DNA of 64,000 nucleotides. It comes from Streptomyces fuscichromogenes. Its GTDB lineage: Bacteria; Actinomycetota; Actinomycetes; Streptomycetales; Streptomycetaceae. The DNA lies in NCBI RefSeq assembly GCF_014645815.1, contig NZ_BMML01000004.1:310001-374000 (forward strand), in the 5' to 3' direction. Below the pieces are notes generated by a model. The model was not told the DNA's origin and searched no databases. It was given only the letters and a program-made list of their open reading frames with translations. Position 1 is the first letter of the stretch; each line of letters starts with the position of its first letter. A program made the position numbers and the translations under genes. This document shows, one piece after another, positions 52,340 to 61,537 of this stretch.

Positions 52340-55300
52340 TCACTTCAGGCCGAACGCCCGCAGCACGGTCTGGTCGATCCCGTTGCCGTCCCGGTCGGCG
52401 GCCCGCACCCGCAGCGACACCGTCTCGGCGCCCTTCGCCGGCCGGAACCGCGCCGTGCCGTTCTTCACCTTCACCTCCGTCCAGGACGTGCCGTCGTCGT
52501 AGGAGACCCAGGCCTGCAGACTGCTCACCTGCACGCTCCCCAGCTGGTTCGCGACCGGGAGCGCGATCTTCACCTTGTGCCTGCTGTCGGCCCGGTTGAG
52601 CAGGTCGAGGCGCTTCGGGCTGATGCCGACCGTGAGCAGCGGCAGCGCCGTCTTGGTGTCGGTGTGCGCGGAGGAGAAGGTCCACTCGGTGTGCGTGCTC
52701 GTCGAGTACCTGGCCCACTCCGCCCTGCGCTGCACGTCCAGTTCGAAGCGGTACGCGGTCCTGTCCGCCGCCACGTCGAAGGTGCCGTACCCGCCGAGCG
52801 TGGAGTCGCCGACCAGTTGCCCGTCCGCGTAGAGCTTGCCCTTCGCGGTGTTGTCGATGCCGTCGATCGCTCCGTAGTGGCCCGGCGTGGAGTCGGTCAA
52901 CTCCGGCACCCGGAAGGTGAGTCTGTCTCCGTCGCGAGCGGAGAGCCCGTACTCCTGGCTGCTGCCCGGCCGGACCACCTGGCGCAGCCAGTCCTCGGCG
53001 GACTCGGTTCCCGGCTCGGTGAAGGTGCGCAGCGGGCTCCACTCGCCCTTCAGCGTGTCCCACTTCGGATAGACGACGTGCCAGGTACGGGTGTCCGGGT
53101 CGACGTAGTAGTACTCGTCGCGCTCCGTGCCCAACTGCGTGGGCACACTGGTCTCGATGCCGAAGCGCTGCCAGGGCCGGAAGGTGTACAGGGTGTCCGC
53201 GCCCATGTCGCCTGCCGTGGCACCGAAGTAACGCGCCGTCCGCTTCACCGTGTCGGACTTGTCCAGGCGGTAGGTCTGGTTCGCGGTGATGGCACCGCTC
53301 TGCGCGGCGAGCAGGTTGTAGACGTAGGGGCTGGTCGGCGTGGAGTCCAGCTTCAGCCTGACCTTCTTGCCGGTCTTCAGCAGGCTGCCGAGCGCGGCGC
53401 CCTGCTCGCCGGTCGCGATCATCAGCGGGACGGTGGTCGCCCGGTCCACCGCCTCGATCCAGAAGCCCGGGGTCTTGCGATAGGCGATCAGGTAACCCGC
53501 CCCGGCCTTGGTCGCGTTGTCCAGCGCGGACTGTGCCCGCTCCGTGGCACCGAGCGCGACCACCGCCACCTTGCCCTTCACGTCGAGCCCCGCGAAGTCG
53601 GCCGCGGTTCCGCCGCCCGCGTCCACCGCCTCGACCGTGTGCTCACCGCTGAACTTCAACGGGAAGTCCTCGTACGTCTGGCAGTAGTAGAGCGAGGAAA
53701 GCGACGTCTTCTGCGGACTGATGACGCTCGCCGTCAACTCCTTCGCGTACAGGCGGAACTTGGCGTAGAAGCTCAGGGTGCCCTCGGTGACCTGCTGGGT
53801 CGGCGCCACGTAGACGTGATCGGTCCAGAAGCCCTGGCTGTAGGTGAGCCCCCAGGCGCTGCCCGGCCCGCTGCGGTACCAGTTGGTGCTGAACCCCTGG
53901 AACTCGGAGTCCTCCTTGGTCTTCGGCTTGATCTCCACCGCCTTGCGGGCGTCGAGCACCACCGCGGTGTCCCCGTCGACCTTGATCTCCGGGTTGCCGA
54001 CGATCGACGTGCCCACGGCCTGACCGCCCGCGTCCCGGTCCGGGATCCAGGTCGCGATGGAGTAGGTGCCGGCCGGCACCCGCCAGGTCCAGCCGGAGCC
54101 GATGAAGCCGTACTCGTCGGGGTAGGCGCCGTTCAGCTCCTGGAGCGTGTAGATCGACGCCCCGGCGGACGGGTTGCCCTCGCGGTCCACGATCGAGAGC
54201 TTGAGGTCGTACGTCTTCGGCGCCCTCTGGAAGCCGACGCCCGTGGTGACCTGGACGCCGTCGGCACTCGCCGTGACATGGCCCGTGTAGCGGCCCTGGG
54301 CCTCCTGCGCCGGGTCGACGGTGACCGGGAGCGCGGCGGTGCCGTGCGCGGGCACGGTCAGCGCGTCGGCGCCCAGCGTGAGGGCGGCGAGCGACGACGA
54401 GATCTTCAACTCCACCGCCTTGTCGGTGGTGTTGGTGTACGTGATGTCCTTCTCGACGGCCCCGGTGTCGCCGTCCTCGAACTCGCCGAAGCTCAGCGTC
54501 GGGGTCGCGAAGACGCCCTGCTCGACGGCGCGCACCGCGTCGACCCGGCCGTCGCCCTGCTCGAACACGGAGTTGTCGGGGTTCGTCTTCGCGGTGCTGG
54601 CGAGGGCCTCCTTGATCTGCTCGCCCGTCCAGTCCGGATGCGCCTCGGCGACCAGCGCCGCCGTGCCCGCGACATGCGGGGTGGCCATCGACGTACCGCT
54701 CGCCGTCGTGTAGTAGTCGTCGACCGGCGTACTGCCGGGCATGTTGGTGCCCGCGGCGCGGGCCGCCGTGATGTTCACGCCCGGCGCGGTGATCTCCGGC
54801 TTGATCGCGTAGTCGCCGATGCGCGGACCCCGGCTGGAGAACGAGGCCAGCTGGTCCGACTTGTCGACCGCGCCCACCGTCAGCGCGGAGTCGGCGATGC
54901 CCGGGGTGCCCACGGTCTGCTCACCCGGCCCCGCGTTGCCCGCCGCGATCACGAACAGTGTGCCGGTGGCCGCAGACAGGTCGTCGACGGTCTCGCTGAG
55001 CACGTCGGAGGGGCCGGACGCCGTGCCGCCCAGGGACATCGAGACGATCTTCGCGCCGGAGTGCGCCGCCCACTCCATGCCCGCGATGATCCAGGAGGAC
55101 TGACCACTGCCCGTGTTGTCCAGCACCTTGCCGACCAGCAGCTGGGCGCCCGGGGCCACCCCCTTGTACCGGCCGCCCGAGGCCGCGCCCGAGCCGACGA
55201 TCGTGGACGCCACATGGGTGCCGTGGCCGAAGCCGTCCTGCACCGTCTCGTCCGGTACGAAACTCTCCGAGTCGGCGATCTTCCCGGCCAGGTCCGGGTG

Positions 55301-56023
55301 CCCGAGGTCCACGCCCGTGTCCAGGACCGCGACCTTGACGCCCGTGCCGTCGTAGCCCGCCTTCCACACCTCGGGCGCGCCGATCTGGGGCACGCTCACG
55401 TCGAGGGACGCCTTCACCCTGGCGTCCAGCCAGATCTTGTCGATGCCGTCGCCGAGCCGCTTCGCGGCCTTCGCGGTGGGCGCGGTGCCGAGCGGCGGGG
55501 CGATGTCCGACCAGAACGCGGTCGACTTCCTCGCGCTGAGCGCCGCGCCGTCGATCCCGGGCAGCGCCAGCATCCGGCGCGCGCCCTCGGGGGTCTCGGC
55601 GCCCTTGCCGTACGTCGCGATGACCGGGGTGCTGCCGGTCTTCGCGTCCGTGTACCCCTGCGCGACCAGCTGGGAGACGTTGAACAGAGCCGGGTCCAGG
55701 CGGCCCGCCCGGATCAGCGGGATGGCGTCCGACGGCAGGACGCTGACCTGGCCGTCCTTCTCGCTCGACAGGAAGGTGGCGGCCTCGCGGCCCTTGCCTC
55801 GCCGGACGTCGACGGCGTTCTTGCCGTCCGCTCCGACGGTGAGGGTCACGGTGTCGCCGGTGATGAGGGTGACGGTCTGCGGTGGGGTGGTGGTGCTCGG
55901 ACCCGCGAGGGGTGTGACGGGTGTGGTGACCGGGGACCCCGAAGCGGCTGTCGCGGGCGTGATCGCCCCCGCGAGCAGTCCGGCCGCTCCTGCCACGGCC
56001 CACAGGGCGTGGAGTCTTCGCAT
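52340..56023 (-). CDS. Large secreted subtilisin-like serine protease (S8)
   Basis: This 1227-residue protein has a signal peptide (cleavage near TAASG), a propeptide to about residue 205, and a catalytic domain with Asp235 (VAVLDTGVD), His267 (GFGHGTHVAST) and Ser445 (SGTSMATPHVAG). Oxyanion Asn lies in VIAAGNAGPG. The long C-terminal part holds beta-sandwich units, and a PA-like segment (about 780-850) containing VKGKVAVVALGATERAQSAL. The domain order is that of large Streptomyces subtilases. It is divergent from the OmpR/histidine kinase operon at 56302, a possible regulator. ATG 56023 directly precedes the signal peptide. Confidence 0.93.
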   Translation of the reverse strand: MRRLHALWAVAGAAGLLAGAITPATAASGSPVTTPVTPLAGPSTTTPPQTVTLITGDTVTLTVGADGKNAVDVRRGKGREAATFLSSEKDGQVSVLPSDAIPLIRAGRLDPALFNVSQLVAQGYTDAKTGSTPVIATYGKGAETPEGARRMLALPGIDGAALSARKSTAFWSDIAPPLGTAPTAKAAKRLGDGIDKIWLDARVKASLDVSVPQIGAPEVWKAGYDGTGVKVAVLDTGVDLGHPDLAGKIADSESFVPDETVQDGFGHGTHVASTIVGSGAASGGRYKGVAPGAQLLVGKVLDNTGSGQSSWIIAGMEWAAHSGAKIVSMSLGGTASGPSDVLSETVDDLSAATGTLFVIAAGNAGPGEQTVGTPGIADSALTVGAVDKSDQLASFSSRGPRIGDYAIKPEITAPGVNITAARAAGTNMPGSTPVDDYYTTASGTSMATPHVAGTAALVAEAHPDWTGEQIKEALASTAKTNPDNSVFEQGDGRVDAVRAVEQGVFATPTLSFGEFEDGDTGAVEKDITYTNTTDKAVELKISSSLAALTLGADALTVPAHGTAALPVTVDPAQEAQGRYTGHVTASADGVQVTTGVGFQRAPKTYDLKLSIVDREGNPSAGASIYTLQELNGAYPDEYGFIGSGWTWRVPAGTYSIATWIPDRDAGGQAVGTSIVGNPEIKVDGDTAVVLDARKAVEIKPKTKEDSEFQGFSTNWYRSGPGSAWGLTYSQGFWTDHVYVAPTQQVTEGTLSFYAKFRLYAKELTASVISPQKTSLSSLYYCQTYEDFPLKFSGEHTVEAVDAGGGTAADFAGLDVKGKVAVVALGATERAQSALDNATKAGAGYLIAYRKTPGFWIEAVDRATTVPLMIATGEQGAALGSLLKTGKKVRLKLDSTPTSPYVYNLLAAQSGAITANQTYRLDKSDTVKRTARYFGATAGDMGADTLYTFRPWQRFGIETSVPTQLGTERDEYYYVDPDTRTWHVVYPKWDTLKGEWSPLRTFTEPGTESAEDWLRQVVRPGSSQEYGLSARDGDRLTFRVPELTDSTPGHYGAIDGIDNTAKGKLYADGQLVGDSTLGGYGTFDVAADRTAYRFELDVQRRAEWARYSTSTHTEWTFSSAHTDTKTALPLLTVGISPKRLDLLNRADSRHKVKIALPVANQLGSVQVSSLQAWVSYDDGTSWTEVKVKNGTARFRPAKGAETVSLRVRAADRDGNGIDQTVLRAFGLK

Positions 56024-56301
56024 GGGTGGACGTCCTCCCCTGAACGTGGAAACGCTCCCGCCCGGTGAGCGGAAGCCGAAGATCAGAGTGGGCGCCGGGT
56101 CGGCTGCGGCTCAAGGGATCACGGTGGCCAAAGCGTGCCAATGCCCACTTCGGTCACCGGAGTCGGCGCGGAGCCCCAGCCCGGCGAGTCCGGCCGCCCG
56201 TGGTCCTCGCGTCCGCGTTCCGGCCGCCGCGCCCGTGTTGTCACGGCTTCGGCTCAGCCGGAACACAGGGTTCCCTCAGCGAACCGGCACAGACTTGCGA
56301 C

Positions 56302-57027
56302 ATGTCCGCCACCGCAGGGTCCCGAACCGGCCGCGTCCGCGTCCTGATCGTCGACGACGAGCCCGGTCTCACCGAGCTGCTGTCCGCCGCCGTCGCGGAC
56401 GCGGGCTGGCGTCCCTACCCCGCGCTCGACGGACAGACGGCCCTGCGACTGGCCCGCGGCTGCGCTCCGCACGCGGTGGTGCTCGACGGCATGCTGCCCG
56501 ACCTCGACGGCCTCCAGGTGCTGCGCAGACTCCGCTACGAGATGCCGAGGCTGCCCGTCCTGATGCTCACCGCCCGCGATGCCATCGAACACCGGATCGA
56601 CGGACTGGAGGCCGGGGCCGACGACTACGTCACCAAGCCCTTCTCCGTGGAGGAGGTCGTGCTGCGGCTGCGCGGACTCCTGCGCCGGGCCGGCACCGAA
56701 CAGCCGCCCCCCGACGACTCGGTACGCGTGCTCGGCGACCTGGTGCTGGCCGGCGAGTCCCGCGAGGTGCAGCGGGCCGGTGCCCAGATCAGGCTCACCG
56801 CCAAGGAGTTCGACCTGCTCAGCCTGCTCCTGGACCATCCGCGCCAGGTGCTCAGCAAGGCCCAGATCCTCGACCACGTGTGGAGCACCTCCTTCGACGG
56901 CGGCGGCAACCTCGTCGAGGTCTACATCTCCAGCCTGCGCCGCAAGATCGACCGGGGCCGGGCGCCGATGATCCACACCGTGCGCGGTATGGGCTACGTC
57001 GTACGACCCGTGGAGGAGGGCAGATGA
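56302..57027 (+). CDS. OmpR-family response regulator
   Basis: This is a 241-residue protein. The receiver has DDE (acidic pair), phospho-acceptor Asp62 in VVLDGMLPDLDG and Lys in YVTKPFSVEE. The C-terminal winged helix shows RLTAKEFDLLSLLLDHPRQV and VWSTSFDGGGNLVEVYISSL, ending HTVRGMGYVVRP. It overlaps the histidine kinase gene by four bases (ATGA). It is divergent from the subtilase gene over 278 bases of promoter region. Confidence 0.96.
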   Translation: MSATAGSRTGRVRVLIVDDEPGLTELLSAAVADAGWRPYPALDGQTALRLARGCAPHAVVLDGMLPDLDGLQVLRRLRYEMPRLPVLMLTARDAIEHRIDGLEAGADDYVTKPFSVEEVVLRLRGLLRRAGTEQPPPDDSVRVLGDLVLAGESREVQRAGAQIRLTAKEFDLLSLLLDHPRQVLSKAQILDHVWSTSFDGGGNLVEVYISSLRRKIDRGRAPMIHTVRGMGYVVRPVEEGR

Positions 57028-58535
57028 CCGCCCGACTGCGGAGCCGGTCGCTGCGCACGCGACTGCTCCTCTTCATCACCGCCGTCCTCGTCTGCGTCTG
57101 CGCCGCGATGGCCCTGACCACCGTCTTCGCCCAACGCGCCTATCTGCTGGGCAACCTGGACGACCGGGTGAGCGACGCGGCCGAGCGCGGCGTCGGCGGT
57201 GCCGCCCTGCACCCGGGGCTCACCCGCGACCTGACCTTCCTCAACGAGACCGGCCAGCCGGCCGGACTGCTCGCCGCCCGCCTCGACGCCCGGGGGAACA
57301 TCATCAGCGCGGCGGTCGTCGGCCACGACGCGCCCCCGCGCACGCTCACCACCGCCCAGACCACCGCCCTCAAGGGCCTCGAACCGGACGGCTCGACCCA
57401 CACCCGTGCCGTCCCCGGCCTCGGCACCTACCGCGTCACCGCCATCGACGCCAGCGGCATCCGGGTCCTCGCCGGTCTCCCCATGGACGACGTGCTGGAC
57501 ACCATCAGCGGCCTGGTCGAGATCGAGGCCGGGGTGGCCGCCGTCGGCCTCACCGCGGCCGGCTGCGTCTGCGCGGTGGTGATACGACGCCAGCTGCGCC
57601 CCCTCGGCCGGGTCGCCGCCACCGCCGTCGAGGTCTCCCACGCGCCGCTCGGCCGGGGCCAGGTGACCGGCCTGACCCGGGTACCCGAACGGGACACCGA
57701 CCCCGGCAGCGAGGCCGGCCAGGTCGGCGCCGCCCTCAACCGCATGATCGACCACGTCGAGGCGTCCCTGGCGGAACGCCAGCACAGCGAGGAACAGGTG
57801 CGCCGGAGCGAGGAGCGCATGCGGCGCTTCCTGGCCGACGCCAGCCATGAACTGCGCACCCCGCTCGCCTCCATCGCCGGGTACGCGGAACTGATGAACC
57901 GCGGCACGGACCGGATCGAGCCGGGTCTGGCCTGGCGCCGGGTCAACGCCGAGTCGGCCCGGATGCGCAGCCTGGTCGAGGACCTGCTGCTGCTCGCCCG
58001 CCTCGACGAGGGCCGCCCGCTGCAGTCCGCCGAGGTGGACATGGCCGCGCTGGTTGCGGAGGCCGTGTGGGACGCGCGGGCGGCCGGCGCCGGGCACGTC
58101 TGGCAGCTCGACCTCGACCTGGACGCACCGGCGTTGGTACTGGGCGACGAGGCCCGGCTGCACCAGGTGGTGGCCAACCTGCTGGCCAACGCACGGGTCC
58201 ACACCCCCGCCGGCACCACCGTGACCGCCGCGGTCCGGGCCACCCCCACCACCTGCGTGATCCGGGTCCGCGACGACGGCCCCGGCATCCCGCCCGGCCT
58301 GCTCCCGACCGTCTTCGAACGCTTCACCCGGGCGGACACCTCGCGCACCCGCGCCGGCGTCCTGGAGGGCGGCTCGGGCCTGGGCCTCGCGATCGCCTCG
58401 GCCATCATGGCGGCCCACGGCGGCCGTATCGACGTACAGAGCGCCCCGGGCCGCACCGAGTTCACCCTGGAACTCCCGGTCACCGAACTCCCCGCGACCG
58501 AAACGGCGATCGGCGCCCGCACGGCACCCGTGTAG
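57024..58535 (+). CDS. Sensor histidine kinase, partner of the OmpR-family regulator
   Basis: This is a 503-residue protein with two membrane helices (LLLFITAVLVCVCAAMALTT near the N-terminus and a second near 165-190) enclosing a sensor domain of about 130 residues, a HAMP-like linker with an unusual Ser/Asp/Arg-rich piece (VTGLTRVPERDTDPGSEAG), phospho-acceptor His275 in ADASHELRTPLASIAGY, N-box LANARVH, DDGPGIPPG and GGSGLGLAIA. The sensor domain lacks a recognisable family. It acts with the overlapping response regulator gene. Confidence 0.95.
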   Translation: MTARLRSRSLRTRLLLFITAVLVCVCAAMALTTVFAQRAYLLGNLDDRVSDAAERGVGGAALHPGLTRDLTFLNETGQPAGLLAARLDARGNIISAAVVGHDAPPRTLTTAQTTALKGLEPDGSTHTRAVPGLGTYRVTAIDASGIRVLAGLPMDDVLDTISGLVEIEAGVAAVGLTAAGCVCAVVIRRQLRPLGRVAATAVEVSHAPLGRGQVTGLTRVPERDTDPGSEAGQVGAALNRMIDHVEASLAERQHSEEQVRRSEERMRRFLADASHELRTPLASIAGYAELMNRGTDRIEPGLAWRRVNAESARMRSLVEDLLLLARLDEGRPLQSAEVDMAALVAEAVWDARAAGAGHVWQLDLDLDAPALVLGDEARLHQVVANLLANARVHTPAGTTVTAAVRATPTTCVIRVRDDGPGIPPGLLPTVFERFTRADTSRTRAGVLEGGSGLGLAIASAIMAAHGGRIDVQSAPGRTEFTLELPVTELPATETAIGARTAPV

Positions 58536-58604
58536 CGGACACCGGGACCGCCGGGGAGCGACGGTGACGGCGGCCGCGGTCGTGCGCCGGTCGTACGGGC
58601 GTGA

Positions 58605-59207
58605 TCAGAATCCGACGAGGGCGTCGAGGTCGATCCGGACGGGGAACGGCACGTCGGTCACGAGCTTGCCGTGGTGCACCGGGTGCAGAGGGGCGGGGAA
58701 GTAGGAGTGTGTGTCCGCGTTGAGCCAGTACTCGTGCACCGCCAGTTTCCGGTCCCTGCCGAGCTCGACCCGCCAGTAGCACGGGACCTTGGCGGCGGCG
58801 AACTGTGCGGGCTTGCTCACGCGGTCGTCGCGGCGGGAGCCTGGGGAGACGACCTCGACGACGAGGGTGAGGTGCGACGTCGGGATGCACTCCACCTCGA
58901 AGTAGTCAAGGTTCCGGGGATCGTAGACGATCACGTCAGGTTTGACGACGTTCTGCTCGTCCACCATCACACACTGCTCACTCAGGACCCGATACGGCTT
59001 CGTACGCGCCGCTTTGAGGGCATCGGAGATGCCTTCCCGTACGTCGTTGTGCCAGAACTTGGGCCGCCCCTTGACCACGATCCATCCGTCCACGAGTTCC
59101 CAGTCGAAGGGCAGGTCCAGGTCCTTGACCTGGTCGAATGTCCAGCCGTCAGCAGGCGGGAACATCCAGTTGTCCTCGTTGGCCGGTCCCTGCTGGCGTG
59201 TCGTCAT
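58605..59207 (-). CDS. Uma2-family protein (PD-(D/E)XK-like fold)
   Basis: This 200-residue protein starts MTTRQQGPANEDNWMFPPAD with GGAG upstream. It has the Uma2 pattern: LPFDWELVDGWIVVKGRPKF, HNDVREGISDAL, the metal-ligand Asp in VKPDVIVYDPRN and Glu in LTLVVEVVSPGSRRDD, then CYWRVELGRD. The fold belongs to the PD-(D/E)XK nuclease superfamily. Genomes of filamentous actinomycetes contain many copies and the role is unknown; they need not be active nucleases. It is monocistronic. Confidence 0.85.
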   Translation of the reverse strand: MTTRQQGPANEDNWMFPPADGWTFDQVKDLDLPFDWELVDGWIVVKGRPKFWHNDVREGISDALKAARTKPYRVLSEQCVMVDEQNVVKPDVIVYDPRNLDYFEVECIPTSHLTLVVEVVSPGSRRDDRVSKPAQFAAAKVPCYWRVELGRDRKLAVHEYWLNADTHSYFPAPLHPVHHGKLVTDVPFPVRIDLDALVGF

Positions 59208-59347
59208 CACTGCTCCCATGGGCGAGAGTGTGGACGCTGTTACGCGTCGTGATTCTCTGTACGAAGGTATCGCCACCCGAAGCGGTGAGGCCATGCCACG
59301 CCGTTTACAGCCGCCCCCGTCCGCGCTAGTTTCACAGGGGAGTGGGG

Positions 59348-59361
59348 TGGGAGCGCTCCCA
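59348..59361. promoter_or_regulatory. CebR-type operator before the oxygenase gene
   Basis: TGGGAGCGCTCCCA is the exact 14-base palindrome recognised by CebR, the cellobiose-responsive LacI-family repressor of cellulose genes in Streptomyces. It lies 110 bases before the start of the AA10 oxygenase gene. Confidence 0.9.
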
Positions 59362-59470
59362 TATGTTTCGGCGGACCGGAACCCGCCGACGCGCCGGGCC
59401 CGCTTCCACCCCGCGTTCGCTCTCCATGACCCGCGCACGACCGTTCACCCCACACAGAGGTCGATCTGTC

Positions 59471-60562
59471 ATGACTATGACAAGAAGGCAACTCTCCTCC
59501 CACCTGCCCCGATTACCCCGCCCCACCCGGGGCCGGGCCCTCTTCCTCGCCCTCCTCGCCCTGCTCACCACCGTCCCCGCCCTCGCCCTGATCCTGGCCG
59601 CCGGTGCCCCGGCCCAGGCGCACGGCACCCCGATGAAGCCCGGCAGCCGGACCTTCCTGTGCTGGCAGGACGCGCTCACCGACACCGGTGAGATCAAGCC
59701 CGTCAACCCGGCCTGCAAGGCGGCCCAGCAGGTCAGCGGGACCACGCCGTTCTACAATTGGTTCTCGGTGCTGCGCTCGGACGGCGCCGGCCGCACCCGC
59801 GGCTTCGTGCCGGACGGCTCCCTGTGCAGCGGCGGCAACCCCAACTTCACCGGCTTCGACCTGCCCCGCGACGACTGGCCGGTCACGCATCTGACCTCCG
59901 GTGCCACCGTGGACTTCTCCTACAACGCCTGGGCGGCGCACCCGGGTTGGTTCTACGTCTACGTCACCAAGGACGGCTACGACCCGACCCAGCCGCTCAC
60001 CTGGGACGACATGGAGGACACGCCCTTCCTGACCGTCGACCACCCGCCGCTCAACGGCACCCCGGGCACGGTGGCGGCCAACTACTCCTGGACCGGGCAG
60101 CTTCCGGCCGGCAAGACCGGTCGGCACATCATCTACATGGTGTGGCAGCGCTCGGACAGCACGGAGACCTTCTACTCCTGCTCGGACGTCGTCTTCGACG
60201 GCGGCAACGGCGAGGTCACCGGCATCCACGACCCGGGCAGCCCCACCCAGCCCCCGCCCGGTACCTGCACCGCCACCCGGACCACCACCAACAGCTGGCC
60301 CGGCGGCTACCAGTCCGAGGTCACCGTGACCAACAGCGGCGATGTGGCGATGCTCGGCTGGATGGTCGACTGGACGCTCCCCGGCGGCCAGTCGGTGGCC
60401 AGCCTGTGGAACGGCAACGCCACCTACAGCGGACAGGGTGTGATGGTCCACAACGCCGACTGGAACGGCTCGCTCAGTCCCGGGCAGAGCACGACGTTCG
60501 GCTACGTCGTCCAGGGCGACGGCGGGGACAGCGCAACCGGCCTGCCGTGCCAGGTCGGTTGA
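59471..60562 (+). CDS. Lytic polysaccharide monooxygenase AA10 with C-terminal CBM2
   Basis: This 363-residue protein starts at ATG 59471 and has a Sec signal peptide cleaved before His51 (PAQA-HGTPM). That His and His157 (NAWAAHPGWFY) form the copper-binding histidine brace. The AA10 domain runs to about residue 255, a Pro/Thr linker follows, and residues 265-363 are a family 2 cellulose-binding module (CTATRTTTNSWPGGYQSEVT, GWMVDWTLPGGQ, NADWNGSLSPGQSTTFG). It cleaves crystalline cellulose oxidatively, using copper and H2O2 or O2 plus a reductant. The CebR operator upstream supports cellulose as substrate. A strong hairpin follows the gene. Confidence 0.95.
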   Translation: MTMTRRQLSSHLPRLPRPTRGRALFLALLALLTTVPALALILAAGAPAQAHGTPMKPGSRTFLCWQDALTDTGEIKPVNPACKAAQQVSGTTPFYNWFSVLRSDGAGRTRGFVPDGSLCSGGNPNFTGFDLPRDDWPVTHLTSGATVDFSYNAWAAHPGWFYVYVTKDGYDPTQPLTWDDMEDTPFLTVDHPPLNGTPGTVAANYSWTGQLPAGKTGRHIIYMVWQRSDSTETFYSCSDVVFDGGNGEVTGIHDPGSPTQPPPGTCTATRTTTNSWPGGYQSEVTVTNSGDVAMLGWMVDWTLPGGQSVASLWNGNATYSGQGVMVHNADWNGSLSPGQSTTFGYVVQGDGGDSATGLPCQVG

Positions 60563-60581
60563 CGTCCGCGATCCGCTCTGG

Positions 60582-60613
60582 GCGGACCCGGTGCCGGTGC
60601 GCACCGGGTCCGC
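60582..60613 (+). terminator. Terminator hairpin after the oxygenase gene
   Basis: GCGGACCCGGTGC (60582-60594) pairs perfectly with GCACCGGGTCCGC (60601-60613) around a 6-base loop, 20 bases after the stop codon. Confidence 0.85.
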
Positions 60614-60717
60614 GAGCCGGGCAGGCGAGGGGGGTGGGTAGGCCTGTCCGGAGGGGAGTTGCTCGAAGTGCCTCGTGCGTGTCGTGCCGTGCGGCCTGTG
60701 TCGACGCCATGCTGGGC

Positions 60718-60729
60718 GACAACGTTGTC
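60718..60729. promoter_or_regulatory. Palindrome upstream of the GH92 gene, LacI-type operator candidate
   Basis: GACAACGTTGTC is a perfect 12-base palindrome with a central CG, as usual for LacI-family sites. It lies 196 bases before the GH92 start. Apart from this, 60614-60924 holds no gene. Confidence 0.5.
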
Positions 60730-60924
60730 TCATGGTCTTTACATGACTTTACCGTCTCAACGGACAACGACGTCAAGGCCTTTGGGATCGCCTGACCGGG
60801 TGAACCGGGTCGGTGCCCTCGGCGGCATGCGCGGTCCTCCGTGGTACCGGTGGCGCACGTTACTGTCCCTGCGGCTTGTGCGACCTGTGGTGCGCGACCC
60901 GTCCGGAGGAGGAAGGGCCGCGTC

Positions 60925-61537
60925 ATGCGTTTCCGACCCATGTCCCTGCTGCTGGCCTCGGTACTCGCGGCCGGCGGTGCCACCCCCGCCCTCGCGGCGA
61001 CCACGAGCACACCCCCCGAACCGGTCAAGGACCCCACGGCGTACGTCGATCCGCTGATGGGCAGCCGGAACGGCGGCAACACCTTCCCGGGCGCCGTCGT
61101 GCCGTTCGGCATGCTCTCCTGGAGCCCGGAGAACGCCAGAGGCGACGCGACCAGGACGGCCGCACCGGGTGGCTACCAGTACGACGCCACCCGCATCCGC
61201 GGCTTCGGCCTGACCCACATGTCCGGCACCGGCTGGGCGGGCGGCAGCGGCGACATCCCGTTCTTCCCGTACGCCGGCGAGGTCACCTCGTCCCCGGCTG
61301 CCGACACCGAGGACACCGTCTACGCGGCCGACTTCAGCCACGCCGACGAGACCGCCGAGCCCGGCCACTACGAGGTGGGCCTCGCCTCCGGCGTCACCGC
61401 GGACCTCACCGCGACCACCCGCACCGGCTCGGCCCGCTTCACCTACCCGGCCGACAGGCCCGCCTCCCTGCTGATCCGGACCGCCAGCTCCGAGGTGGGC
61501 TCGGCAGATTCCACGGTCTCCATCGACACCAGCCGGG
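60925..61537 (+). pseudogene. GH92 alpha-mannosidase-like gene, N-terminal part only
   Basis: ATG 60925 follows GAGGAGGAAGG and starts a signal peptide (MRFRPMSLLLASVLAAGGAT). The next residues are clear GH92 sequence: VDPLMGSRNGGNTFPGAVVP, FGMLSWSPENA, RGFGLTHMSGTGWAGGSGDI. The frame keeps to GH92 as far as SADSTVSIDTS (about 61530) and then turns into antisense transposase-like sequence. The remaining 500 or more residues, including the catalytic domain, are gone. GH92 enzymes trim alpha-mannosides. Confidence 0.8.

Noticed and set aside
52328..56068. Long plus-strand frame antisense to the subtilase
   Set aside because: It is an antisense shadow; the minus strand holds the signal peptide and the catalytic triad.
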